NCBI RefSeq assembly: GCF_002265625.1
Contig: NZ_NOVE01000024.1
Location: 1 to 42,973, forward strand
DNA from: Prevotella sp. 885
GTDB taxonomy: Bacteria; Bacteroidota; Bacteroidia; Bacteroidales; Bacteroidaceae
Reading direction: 5' to 3'
DNA: 42,973 nucleotides
Position 1 is the first letter of the stretch, and each line of letters begins with the position of its first letter. The notes under the pieces are model-generated. The model did no database searches. It was not told the origin of the DNA and was given only the letters and a program-made list of their open reading frames with translations. The translations under genes were made by a program, and so were the position numbers. Shown piece after piece: positions 24,103 to 31,384 of the stretch.

Positions 24103-25140
24103 TTACATTATCACGTCATCATGGTCGCGCACATACCAACGGCGTACGTGCAGGCTGACCTTTAGTTGATTGTCCGTCTTGTAGACCTCAAACTGATAAA
24201 GCGTGTTTCGCTGTATATCGCGCAGACGGTCCGTAGGCGCTCCGTCTGCGTCGTACTCGCAGAACGGCAGGGTGTAAGTGTCCTCAAGTGTGCCGTTTCG
24301 GAGGAGTTGGAGGGTGATGGTGGACGGTGTGACGCCGGCGGTGGTGTTGGAGCGTTCCGGGAGGTAGGCATAACCGGGGGCGGTGAAGTCCAGTCCTCCG
24401 TCCGTAGCAGGAGATATCAGTTCGTGCAGCGAACCCTCGAAGCGTATGTCCGTAGTCTTGTCTACGCTTTGGTAAGTGAGGGGCAGACAATATCCGCTGG
24501 TGTTGCGATGGTTGAGCGTCAGCTTTCCGACGGTATAGCCCCGGCTCTCCATATCGCTGCGAAGCTTAAGGCTGACCTTCGCCATTGCTCGGAGAAGATG
24601 TATGTCGCCGAGGTCGTTGCTCTCGCCCTTCGTCAGTGACGTGAACGATCTGACGCCCCACATGGGTATGAAGCCGTCCGTCCGGTCAGCGGAGTAAGTG
24701 ATGTCGGCAATATTGTCGGAGGCGGCAGCCGATCCGCAGTTGGCAAGAATCATCACCTTCTTGGCGTCTTTGAGGAGATTGCCAGGCGACATCCATGCCC
24801 CCGTAAGGCTATACTGGTCCTGCGTCATGCGCTCCATGTGGATGTCTTCCACGTTGCCGATGACACGTCCTTCGGCATCACATATCTTTATGTGGATGTC
24901 ATTGGGGCGGATGGCACATTCCTTGTCAGTGCCCTCGTCAGTAGGGTCATAGTGGTCCCATCCCATATCAGAACGCGTGGCGTTGTGGTCCACGGTCACG
25001 ACGAAAGCCACACGCACGTGCTCTTCCTGCGTCGGCTCAAACTCGTCCGAGAAAGAGCACGCCAGCAGAGCAAGCACCACTGACAAGGTCAGGGCGGCAT
25101 GGCTTATCAGTCGTAAGATACATGATGACGGGAAGTTCAT
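24103..25140 (-). CDS. Fimbrial accessory subunit, lipoprotein (locus B, Mfa3-like position)
   Basis: Seen: 345 residues, one more than its locus A paralogue; lipobox LLAC (Cys28). HNATRSDMGWDHYDPTDEG gives a putative Arg processing site. Other paired motifs are IHIKICDAEGRVIG/LQIKVCDKDGNIIG and KVMILANCG/KIMVFANCG. The C-terminal strand is VRRWYVRDHDDVIM. Inferred: minor subunit of fimbria B. It starts 15 nt after the anchor gene, implying co-transcription. Confidence 0.75.
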   Translation of the reverse strand: MNFPSSCILRLISHAALTLSVVLALLACSFSDEFEPTQEEHVRVAFVVTVDHNATRSDMGWDHYDPTDEGTDKECAIRPNDIHIKICDAEGRVIGNVEDIHMERMTQDQYSLTGAWMSPGNLLKDAKKVMILANCGSAAASDNIADITYSADRTDGFIPMWGVRSFTSLTKGESNDLGDIHLLRAMAKVSLKLRSDMESRGYTVGKLTLNHRNTSGYCLPLTYQSVDKTTDIRFEGSLHELISPATDGGLDFTAPGYAYLPERSNTTAGVTPSTITLQLLRNGTLEDTYTLPFCEYDADGAPTDRLRDIQRNTLYQFEVYKTDNQLKVSLHVRRWYVRDHDDVIM

Positions 25141-25155
25141 TTTCTGATTTTGTGA

Positions 25156-26124
25156 TTAGATGTCAGTGTTGTGCAGGACTACAGTCCATGAATTTATAAG
25201 AATGGAGGCGGCAAGCCAGTTGTGATTGTCGTCGATGAAGAACACGAAGTTATACTCGCTTTGTCTGTCGAGATATTCCTGGTCAGTCATCTTCTTATTG
25301 TAGTTGCCCTTAACGAGGAGGGCATAATCGTTGAGCGGAATGCTGAATATGGTCTTGCCGTTGAGATTGTTACGCACACGAAGGCGCGGATGCTTGGAGG
25401 TGAGCAGACGGTTGACGGTCATCTCCGCCACCACGGCAGACATTTTCGAGTCGTCGCCTACGACGCCGTCATACTGCGACCAAGGACGGTAGCAGACCGA
25501 GTCGTCCGGCAACGGGGCGTTGTCGTAAGCGAGGAATGTGTTGTCGTCGTCGATGAAGAAGGAGAAGTCGGTCTGATTGAGGCGTTCTCCTGAGGCGTTC
25601 TGCAGTACGACGCGTATGATGTTGGTGTTTTTTACGAGGGGGACGGTGACGGTGGCTACGCCGTGTCCTTCCAGAGAGAGGTCGGCATCGGTGAGCTTAC
25701 CGTGAAAGAGTGGGGTGAGGTCATGATTGAGTTCTTTTGTCTGACGACTGACGCGGCTGGTGAGGCTCTGCGCTCCGTCAGTGGCAGGTCCGCCGTATGT
25801 GTAGGAGTCGGCATGGCGCTGTTCGCCTTCCGCCCATACATATAGCGAGTAATGTCCTGGAGCGACATTGTCAAGAGTCATATATCCGCCGCGAGCCACG
25901 ATGTCTGCCACCTTCTCAGTGCGCTCGAAGGCAAGCGCTCCGTCGGGTGAATAGGCGTAGAGCGTGAGCGTCTTCACCTGTGGGGCAAAGGCGTCGGCAA
26001 ACTCCATGTTCATGTCATAGCGGAAACGCACACGCAGTTCCTGCTGACAGCCCGAGAGGTCGTCGTGCATCATTGTGCATGACGAGACGATAAGCAAAAG
26101 GGCAAGGAGGCGGAGGAATTTCAT
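25156..26124 (-). CDS. FimB/Mfa2-family fimbrial anchor subunit (locus B)
   Basis: Seen: 322 residues; lipobox VSSC (Cys16). It keeps the Mfa2-type motifs RVRFRYDMNMEFADAF, LVKNTNIIRVVLQNASGE, FSFFIDDDNTFLAYDN and the C-terminal INSWTVV. It is 36 residues shorter than the locus A copy, mainly in the signal region and around the 8950-9070 equivalent. Known role of the family: outer-membrane anchor and length control. It is separated from the pilin gene by 154 nt that hold a terminator hairpin, as in locus A. Confidence 0.88.
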   Translation of the reverse strand: MKFLRLLALLLIVSSCTMMHDDLSGCQQELRVRFRYDMNMEFADAFAPQVKTLTLYAYSPDGALAFERTEKVADIVARGGYMTLDNVAPGHYSLYVWAEGEQRHADSYTYGGPATDGAQSLTSRVSRQTKELNHDLTPLFHGKLTDADLSLEGHGVATVTVPLVKNTNIIRVVLQNASGERLNQTDFSFFIDDDNTFLAYDNAPLPDDSVCYRPWSQYDGVVGDDSKMSAVVAEMTVNRLLTSKHPRLRVRNNLNGKTIFSIPLNDYALLVKGNYNKKMTDQEYLDRQSEYNFVFFIDDNHNWLAASILINSWTVVLHNTDI

Positions 26125-26197
26125 CTTTTAATTAGGAATTACGAGTTACGAATTAGGACTTAGCTTTGTCCTATAAAATAAGGGATTGGCGAGAGAT

Positions 26198-26260
26198 AAA
26201 AAGTGTCAAGGCTGACTGTAGGAGCCGCGGGCATTCCTGCCCACGGCACTACAGTCAACC
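26198..26260 (-). terminator. Terminator/attenuator hairpin after the locus B pilin gene
   Basis: On the minus strand, GGTTGACTGTAG pairs with CTACAGTCAGCC around an inner GTGGGCA-GGAA-TGCCCGC stem, followed by a short T run (CTTTTT). It plays the same role as 8003-8056 although the sequence is unrelated. Confidence 0.65.
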
Positions 26261-26278
26261 ATGACTAAATGTTATTGA

Positions 26279-28012
26279 CTATTTTTTCTTGTTAGAATCC
26301 AAGTTTACGTTGCTATTTACTACACGCCAAGAGAGAACTTTGATGCGTGCAGCGAGGTAAATGTTCTCCTCCTCGGGAAGAGTCGGGTCGATAACCTTAT
26401 CAGGATTGTATACCGGTGTACCGAAACCACTAACATCCTGAATGTTAATCTTGTATGAATGGTTACGAACTACGCCGTAATAGCCGAGTTTTGCTTCTTC
26501 TGTACCAAGGTGTTGGATCGGAGTGTAGTAGTAAACACGTCCTTCTCTACGGACCTGAGCCTTGTTGGCATCAATAGCGAGAGCCTTGTTGGCATCGGCA
26601 ACGTTAACGCTCTTGTGGTCGGCATCATATATTTCAGCATCAGACTTAAACTGCGGTATAACCTCGTAATCCTTGAGCGTAGCTGAGCCACCTTCAGGTG
26701 CTGAGGTAGCGAAAGTGAGGTCGTCCTTAGAGATGCTTGTGTAAACGTCAACGTTATGACCCTCAGAATCTGTGGTCGTGGTCTTCTTGAAGTATTTGCT
26801 CTTGTTCTCGTTAGCAACAACAGTCAGCACGTCCTCTTTGCTAAGATACTGGATGCCTTTGTACTTACAAATTTCAGCCCGATGTGCTACACCAGCCTCG
26901 TCCTTGTACCAGAGGTGAGCAGCAACGATGACCTTTGTAAGGCTGTTCTCCATCTTGTCAGCGAAGTCACCTGTCTTTACAGGAGTGTTCGGCTGAGTAT
27001 AGACAACACCGTCAGCGATGGCTGATGAGATATTTTTAAACGATTTGTTCAAAACCTTATTATCTCCTTCGAAGGGAACGCTTGTCTCCCAGAAGCAACG
27101 GTGATAGTCGCCGGTTGTCCATGGGTCGATACCGAGGAGATCTTTGTCCCAAGTGGTGCTGATGACCTTCTCCACATTGGCGCGTCTATTGGCATCAGCC
27201 ACGCTCCAACCATCCACAACTACGAAAACGTTGTTGTTGAAGATCTTGTCTTTGAGCTGGTATGTCCACTTGCCGTTGTTCCATGTCTCTGTACCGATAT
27301 TCCAACCCTTTTTGGTGTCGCAAGTGGTGGTTACCTTAGCGGCAACACGCTCCACGTATATGTCAATAGGATTCGTTTTTGCAACTTCAGGGTCTATGGC
27401 TACATGGCCTGATACGGGCACAGCATACTCTTCCTTACCATCCTTCGTCATATAGATGGAGTTGGCCATAACGAAGTTTTTGGTTTCTTTTGCATCGTAG
27501 AACAGAGTGTCCTGTACATTGCGGAGATCTGAAAGTGAGAGAGCACCATTACCAAGTTTGGAATCAAGGTTGTTCGAAAGTGAAGTGCTGTTGATAACAG
27601 CCACTACAGAATGAGGAGCTACCTTATTCTCACCATTGATGACGAGAATTGCTTCAGTAAGTTTTGTTACGTTTGGCTTTTCATCGTTTTTGGTACCATC
27701 CGTAGGTTTATCGACTGTCATCCAGTTCTTGTCTGTATCCTTAGGATCGTTTTTCTGGAGGAGGTACGGCGAACCGTCAGCGTTGAAGAAGTAGAAGCGT
27801 ACGTTGTTGATGTTGCTCTCGTTAGGAGTTCCGTCTTCGTACACATCACCCTCGGCGCGGCTCATAGCCTCGCCAACGTTCTGAATGTTAACAGACAAGT
27901 AGCTAACGTCTACGTTGTTGTTACCCCCCCCCCCATTTTCTGTGTCCTCGGAAGAACAAGCACTGAACATGAATGCAGCCAGTGCCAATGGAATAAGTTT
28001 AATTTTGTTCAT
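26279..28012 (-). CDS. Mfa1-family fimbria major subunit (locus B pilin), probably phase-variable
   Basis: Seen: 577 residues. The N-terminus MNKIKLIPLALAAF..FSAC is nearly identical to that of the locus A pilin; lipobox Cys19. Gly27-Gly30 are encoded by a run of 11 G (27924-27934). Arg52 (AMSRAEGD) is the likely processing site. The C-terminal strand IKVLSWRVV is identical to locus A. It is 78 residues longer than the A pilin. Known: pilins of this family are surface shaft proteins. Inferred: the homopolymer makes expression switchable by slippage; with 12 G the next codon is TAA, and with 10 G a TAG follows after four codons. It has its own promoter and a leader of about 240 nt. Confidence 0.9.
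   Translation of the reverse strand: MNKIKLIPLALAAFMFSACSSEDTENGGGGNNNVDVSYLSVNIQNVGEAMSRAEGDVYEDGTPNESNINNVRFYFFNADGSPYLLQKNDPKDTDKNWMTVDKPTDGTKNDEKPNVTKLTEAILVINGENKVAPHSVVAVINSTSLSNNLDSKLGNGALSLSDLRNVQDTLFYDAKETKNFVMANSIYMTKDGKEEYAVPVSGHVAIDPEVAKTNPIDIYVERVAAKVTTTCDTKKGWNIGTETWNNGKWTYQLKDKIFNNNVFVVVDGWSVADANRRANVEKVISTTWDKDLLGIDPWTTGDYHRCFWETSVPFEGDNKVLNKSFKNISSAIADGVVYTQPNTPVKTGDFADKMENSLTKVIVAAHLWYKDEAGVAHRAEICKYKGIQYLSKEDVLTVVANENKSKYFKKTTTTDSEGHNVDVYTSISKDDLTFATSAPEGGSATLKDYEVIPQFKSDAEIYDADHKSVNVADANKALAIDANKAQVRREGRVYYYTPIQHLGTEEAKLGYYGVVRNHSYKINIQDVSGFGTPVYNPDKVIDPTLPEEENIYLAARIKVLSWRVVNSNVNLDSNKKK
27924..27934 (-). repeat. Poly-G(11) homopolymer inside the locus B pilin gene
   Basis: Eleven C on the plus strand, that is 11 G in the coding strand, eight codons after the lipobox Cys. 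It is the longest G/C homopolymer I find in the window; the next longest are runs of six. In this sequence the gene is in frame (ON). Confidence 0.95.
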
Positions 28013-28251
28013 GTTGTTTGTTATTTGTTTGAAATTGTATAAAAATAATCTACATGAAGTTTTAAAGGCATGTCATGAAACATGTCTTACCTGTTATCCT
28101 ATTAATTATTCTTTTCTTGTTATTCTATTAATTAACTTTATAAGTTGTTATGTAATTAACTTTATAAGTTGTTATGTGCGTGTTGGTCAATTTGAGGATT
28201 ATTATAAAACTCTCTAATTTTTCGCTAATAACACGTATGTCGTTTTTTTAT
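28013..28251 (-). promoter_or_regulatory. Long 5' leader of the locus B pilin gene
   Basis: About 239 nt from the predicted start to the pilin ATG. It contains a perfect 24-bp direct repeat (28129-28152 and 28153-28176, TAATTAACTTTATAAGTTGT core) and a small ACATG-TTTC-ATGACATG inverted repeat near 28075-28090. AT-rich, no coding sequence. Confidence 0.5.
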
Positions 28252-28257
28252 GGAGTG

Positions 28258-28286
28258 CAAAATTATAAAAAAAAACGATATTCAAA
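28258..28286 (-). promoter_or_regulatory. Promoter of the locus B operon
   Basis: On the minus strand, TTTG (28286-28283) and TAATTTTG (28265-28258) with a 17-bp spacer. The spacing is 2 bp shorter than the usual 19, which would fit an activated promoter. The predicted start is about 28251. Confidence 0.5.
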
Positions 28287-28322
28287 TTGTATATTTGCGC
28301 AAAAAATACACAAGAAAGCATG

Positions 28323-28357
28323 TTTTTTACGATTTGAACAGTGCAAATCGTAAAAAA
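28323..28357. promoter_or_regulatory. Perfect 14-bp palindrome upstream of the locus B promoter (possible operator)
   Basis: TTTTTTACGATTTG and CAAATCGTAAAAAA separated by 7 bp (28337-28343). It lies about 70-105 bp upstream of the predicted start. Its half site TTACGATTTG also occurs at 3927-3936 upstream of the locus A promoter. A dimeric regulator, possibly one of the AraC proteins, could bind it. Confidence 0.45.
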
Positions 28358-28410
28358 TATGCACAATTTTACAAGAAAAAGGGTGTTATACTCAATTTGC
28401 TTCCGTCTGT

Positions 28411-28444
28411 GGGTGCGTGGCTACGGCGAGACGCCATAGCCTCC
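28411..28444 (-). repeat. REP-like family 1, copy 6
   Basis: Reverse-orientation copy, GGGTGCGTGGCTACGGCGAG then ACGCCATAGCCTCC. Confidence 0.8.
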
Positions 28445-28510
28445 AAACAAGTCCTATTCTCTTACAAAACCGCTATTATTGCTGACACAAAGCCATTGAT
28501 ACGTTCTCTC

Positions 28511-28616
28511 ACTTCGACCGATGCAAGCATTAACTTCGTTCGATGTGAACATTCACTTCGTTCGATATGAGCATTCACTTCGTTCGATATGAGCATTCAC
28601 TTCGTTCGATGTAAGG
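28511..28616. repeat. 22-bp tandem array, five units
   Basis: ACTTCGTTCGATATGAGCAT units start at 28511, 28533, 28555, 28577 and 28599, an exact 22-bp period; the outer units are degenerate. Two helical turns per unit would place any bound protein on one face of the DNA, about 260-365 bp upstream of the locus B start. Confidence 0.85.
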
Positions 28617-28658
28617 TGACTAAAGTGGCGGTTTCGGATTATTAGCGAGGTAACCGTG

Positions 28659-28697
28659 TTAGGCAGGGCTTTGACAAAAACAAAGAAAAACACAAGG
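28659..28697. mobile_element. Remnant of the MITE-like element
   Basis: The terminal repeat TTAGGCAGGGCTTTGACAAA is fused directly to AAAGAAAAACACAAGG, which is the inner stem of the right half of copy 1 in reverse orientation. The whole structured arm between them is missing. An AAAAAC stretch at the junction suggests deletion through microhomology. The following core (GGGCGACATATGGCCC) resembles the core of copy 2. Confidence 0.6.
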
Positions 28698-28763
28698 ATA
28701 TCGGGCGACATATGGCCCGAATTATGAATTATGAGTTTGAATTATAGCAGACAAGGCAAACTT

Positions 28764-28798
28764 AGGAGGCTATGGCGTCTCGCCGTAGCCACGCAGCC
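28764..28798 (+). repeat. REP-like family 1, copy 7
   Basis: Forward copy with GCCACGCAGCC at its end, where most left-flank forward copies have GCCCCGCAGCC. Confidence 0.8.
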
Positions 28799-28832
28799 TA
28801 CCATTGCAGAAAACTGCAATTTAGCTTAGGAG

Positions 28833-28909
28833 CAGCGCCGTGTCCCGAGGGGACACGTATCTATCAGAAACCCACTGCAAGCTCCGAAGGAGCGCAGCTG
28901 TGGGATAAG
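28833..28909. repeat. Interspersed repeat family 2, copy 2
   Basis: Begins AGCGCCGTGTCCCGAGGGGA, as at 3661, and ends AGCTGTGGGATAAGC; the middle differs. An inverted partial copy (CCCACAGCTGCG to CTTGCAGTGGG) is at about 29018-29063. Confidence 0.7.
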
Positions 28910-29017
28910 CACTCATCACCATCTTGGTTCCGCGAAGCGGGACCAACCATCATCAACATTATCGAGGATGTGTAAGTCCCCCTTCGGGGAACACTTGTGG
29001 GAGAGATGGGAGAGCTC

Positions 29018-29063
29018 ACGTACCCACAGCTGCGCTGCTTCGCAGCTTGCAGTGGGTTTCATG
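29018..29063. repeat. Interspersed repeat family 2, inverted partial copy
   Basis: Reverse complement of the second half of the family-2 unit: CCCACAGCTGCG, CTGCTTCGCAG, CTTGCAGTGGG. It faces the copy at 28833-28909. Confidence 0.6.
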
Positions 29064-29118
29064 ACATAGGTCCCGCTCCGCGGAACCCGCAGCTCATACT
29101 CAATCTGTTTGCATTCGT

Positions 29119-29153
29119 GGGTGCGTGGCTACGGCGAGACGCCATAGCCTCCT
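29119..29153 (-). repeat. REP-like family 1, copy 8
   Basis: Reverse-orientation copy, nearly identical to copy 6, about 117 bp beyond the AraC stop codon. It could act as a 3' stem for that transcript. Confidence 0.8.
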
Positions 29154-29269
29154 ATGTTTGCCTCATCTGCTGAATAATTCAAAACTGGACAATTCATAAT
29201 GCGCCTTGGCGCACAATTCAAAATTCAAAATTCAAAACTCAAAATTCGGATGGCGGGAGCCACCCGTTT

Positions 29270-30463
29270 TTATTCTTTCTGCAAGCTGTTGCGATACATT
29301 GTCGGTGTCATGCCGCAAACTGACTTGAAGATCTTTGTCATTGACGGAGCGTCGGTAAATCCTACGCGATTGGCAATGGTATTGAAGTTCTGCGAGGGCT
29401 CTTCTTCGATGATGCGCTTCACCTCCTTCACCTTAAGCTCGTTTAGCCAGGCGTTGAAGTTCTGGTTCAGCACGTTGTTGAGGTACTGCGAGAAGAGGCG
29501 CTTGTTAAGACACATCTGCTCAGCCACCTTGTTAACGGTGAGTCCATCGGCAAGGTATGGGCGGTCGCCTCTGTTCACCCAGCGGTCGATGATGACGGAG
29601 ATGGGGTCGTCGCCGTTAGCGGCAACTTCAGTCTGCTGTTCTTCGCTGTTGGCGTTAGCGTTGCCGAACGCCGGACCGAGATTCAGATATATTTCCTGGA
29701 TGTTCAGCGTGCTAATGGTGATGATGATGGAGAGCACAAACTGTATCCACAGCGACGTTACGTTAAACTCAGGTGTGGTTACGAGGATGGTGACGCAGCA
29801 GAGAATGTAAAAGACAATGAGCGACCACACGAGGATGTGAATCCACGTGCACTTGCTGCATACCTCGCCGTCATGATAATGGCGGATGTGGGAGAGGAAG
29901 CGCACCTTCGATACGACTAAAAAATAGATGCCAATGGACGATATGGTCACTACGTAGGCTGTAAGCAGAGCGTCGAGCACCCGCGACGTGGCACACTCAA
30001 GATAGGCATCATAGGAAGCTGTGAGATTGTTGCTGTCTACGATGGCGTGGATGCCGGGGATGAAGAATATGGCGTAATGGATGAGGGCTATGACCACTAT
30101 CGGCACCGACATATATACGCCGAGCTTATACGACACGTTCACCTTAGAATAGAGGAAGGTCTGAAGGCCCGCATAGATGACGATTATCTGGATGAAGAAG
30201 ATGGTGGGTATGACAAACTCGTACATGTTCTGATAGTCATAACCGAGGACGATGGTTATGAACATCAGGAGGTGTACGAAGCCTTCCATAAGGATGCCGG
30301 TGGCAATGAGGTTCTTGCCCTTGATGTACGACTTGTTGTTGGAGAGCGGCGTCTTGATGCCCTTTGTGAGATAGAGCACCGACGACAACGCGAAACACGT
30401 GGTCGTAACTATGATGTAGGTGACATATATGATAAAATAGATACCGTCAGTAGCAACTTCCAT
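29270..30463 (-). CDS. Membrane-bound AraC-family transcriptional regulator (locus B side)
   Basis: Seen: 397 residues. Seven hydrophobic segments lie at about 8-32, 50-73, 83-104, 114-136, 160-184, 207-228 and 238-257. The linker contains an acidic and Gln/Glu stretch; the AraC-type double HTH occupies the last about 90 residues (ANRVGFTDAPSMTKIFKSV). The architecture is the same as in the regulator 1280-2542, and the HTH parts align well (for example RPYLADGLTVNKVAEQM against KPYLKDSITIMQVADQM). Inferred: membrane-tethered activator or repressor of locus B, toward which it points. The start ATG follows a consensus promoter with a 24-nt leader. Confidence 0.85.
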   Translation of the reverse strand: MEVATDGIYFIIYVTYIIVTTTCFALSSVLYLTKGIKTPLSNNKSYIKGKNLIATGILMEGFVHLLMFITIVLGYDYQNMYEFVIPTIFFIQIIVIYAGLQTFLYSKVNVSYKLGVYMSVPIVVIALIHYAIFFIPGIHAIVDSNNLTASYDAYLECATSRVLDALLTAYVVTISSIGIYFLVVSKVRFLSHIRHYHDGEVCSKCTWIHILVWSLIVFYILCCVTILVTTPEFNVTSLWIQFVLSIIITISTLNIQEIYLNLGPAFGNANANSEEQQTEVAANGDDPISVIIDRWVNRGDRPYLADGLTVNKVAEQMCLNKRLFSQYLNNVLNQNFNAWLNELKVKEVKRIIEEEPSQNFNTIANRVGFTDAPSMTKIFKSVCGMTPTMYRNSLQKE

Positions 30464-30768
30464 AATATGTTAGTTTTATTTTTTTTGCTTTTGCAAAGGT
30501 AGTGAAATAACTAAAACCAACAAAGAAGAGATTATTTTTTAATCGATTTGATTCAGATTTTTAACACTTTGGAGCCGCTTTTGCCTACATGGTCTTGTGA
30601 AAAAACTCTCCTTATTAGTATTCAATGTGTTATGGAAGTGAGGAATGAGTGTATTTGTTACTTTTGTAACATGTTTTTCCATACGTCTTTCAAAAACCTG
30701 CTATGGTTTTTGAAAGACGATGAAACATATATGTTTAAAAAGAGAAATATAATCCAAAAAATAAACCT
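30464..30768. other. 305-bp intergenic region with a perfect 15-bp inverted repeat
   Basis: Besides the AraC promoter, it holds CGTCTTTCAAAAACC (30684-30698) and its exact complement (30705-30719) around a 6-nt loop, and next to it AAACATATATGTTT. The hairpin lies about 50 bp past the stop of the DUF4230 gene and may act as its 3' end, although no clear T run follows. No gene is seen. Confidence 0.55.
30494..30524 (-). promoter_or_regulatory. Promoter of the second AraC gene
   Basis: On the minus strand, TTTG (30524-30521), 19 bp, TACCTTTG (30501-30494): an exact match to the Bacteroidetes consensus. Predicted start about 30487. Confidence 0.8.
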
Positions 30769-31383
30769 TTAATTTGCTATCTCCACCTTTACGTTCTCGT
30801 ATCCCATTGACTGGAGCATGCTACGGAACTGCTCCTTGGCGTTCTGCTGGGCGTTGCGGATGTTTGCAGGAGTGAGGCAGCGGCGGCGCATCATGGCGTC
30901 GGCGCGGCGATACATCTGCTCACGGTCCTTATGGCTCCACTTGCCGCTCTCAATGAACGAACGTGTTCGGGTCTCGTCGATGAAGCTCTGGTCGAGCAGA
31001 CGGACGGGTGGGAGAGTGGCTTTCACGGTGTCGCCGTCCATGACTATCCATCCTTCGTGCGCTTCCTTCATGTTGATGCCGAGGCGGAGTGTGCCGTAAT
31101 AGATGCGCACCAGCTCGTCGTCGCCGAAGAAGCCCTTGCGCACGGTGTCTACCAGTTCTTCGTCGTTGATGGTGAGAAACTCCCATTCGCCGATGTTCTC
31201 GATGGACCTTATCTGCATGGGCGTGATGTCGATGGAGTCGTTCTGCTCTATGGTCAAGGCGGCAGGCGATGACGTTATCTTCTTAACGTAATGCTTAGCC
31301 ACCAGAACAACGGTGAGGGCTATGACGGCGTAGAGCACGAAGCGTGCCACAGCCGACTTGATGATTTGCTGTATGAACGGCAT
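30769..31383 (-). CDS. DUF4230 domain-containing protein
   Basis: Seen: 204 residues from the ATG at 31383; one N-terminal membrane segment (about 13-32) and then a soluble domain. The frame is open to 31401, but that start would overlap the upstream gene. The ATG at 31383 lies 1 nt after the upstream stop and is preceded by AAAAGAGA, a plausible ribosome site. Known: DUF4230 proteins are small membrane-anchored proteins of unknown function. It forms a two-gene unit with the DUF4230 lipoprotein before it; both share the C-terminal theme of an alpha-helix followed by GYENVKVEI or GYRPENITIAF. Confidence 0.75.
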   Translation of the reverse strand: MPFIQQIIKSAVARFVLYAVIALTVVLVAKHYVKKITSSPAALTIEQNDSIDITPMQIRSIENIGEWEFLTINDEELVDTVRKGFFGDDELVRIYYGTLRLGINMKEAHEGWIVMDGDTVKATLPPVRLLDQSFIDETRTRSFIESGKWSHKDREQMYRRADAMMRRRCLTPANIRNAQQNAKEQFRSMLQSMGYENVKVEIAN

Positions 31384-31384
31384 G

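Larger units (their letters stand above)
28287..29269. other. Gene-free repeat block between locus B promoter and the second AraC gene
   Basis: No gene is supported; a frame from 28250 runs into a REP-like palindrome. In order the block holds the operator-like palindrome, a REP-like copy, a 22-bp tandem array, a remnant of the MITE-like element, another REP-like copy, two family-2 repeats in opposite orientation and a last REP-like copy. Short copies of AATTCAAAATTCAAAACTC lie near 29215-29245, just past the AraC stop. Confidence 0.7.

Noticed and set aside
28289..28296. Plus-strand TATATTTG as a divergent promoter
   Set aside because: There is no -33 partner and no plausible plus-strand gene downstream; probably chance in AT-rich DNA.
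28250..28570. 106-residue plus-strand frame near the locus B promoter
   Set aside because: It starts inside the promoter region, crosses the operator-like palindrome and a REP-like copy, and has no protein-like features.
29199..29810. 203-residue plus-strand frame opposite the second AraC gene
   Set aside because: It is a shadow of the AraC coding sequence and begins in the repeat region.
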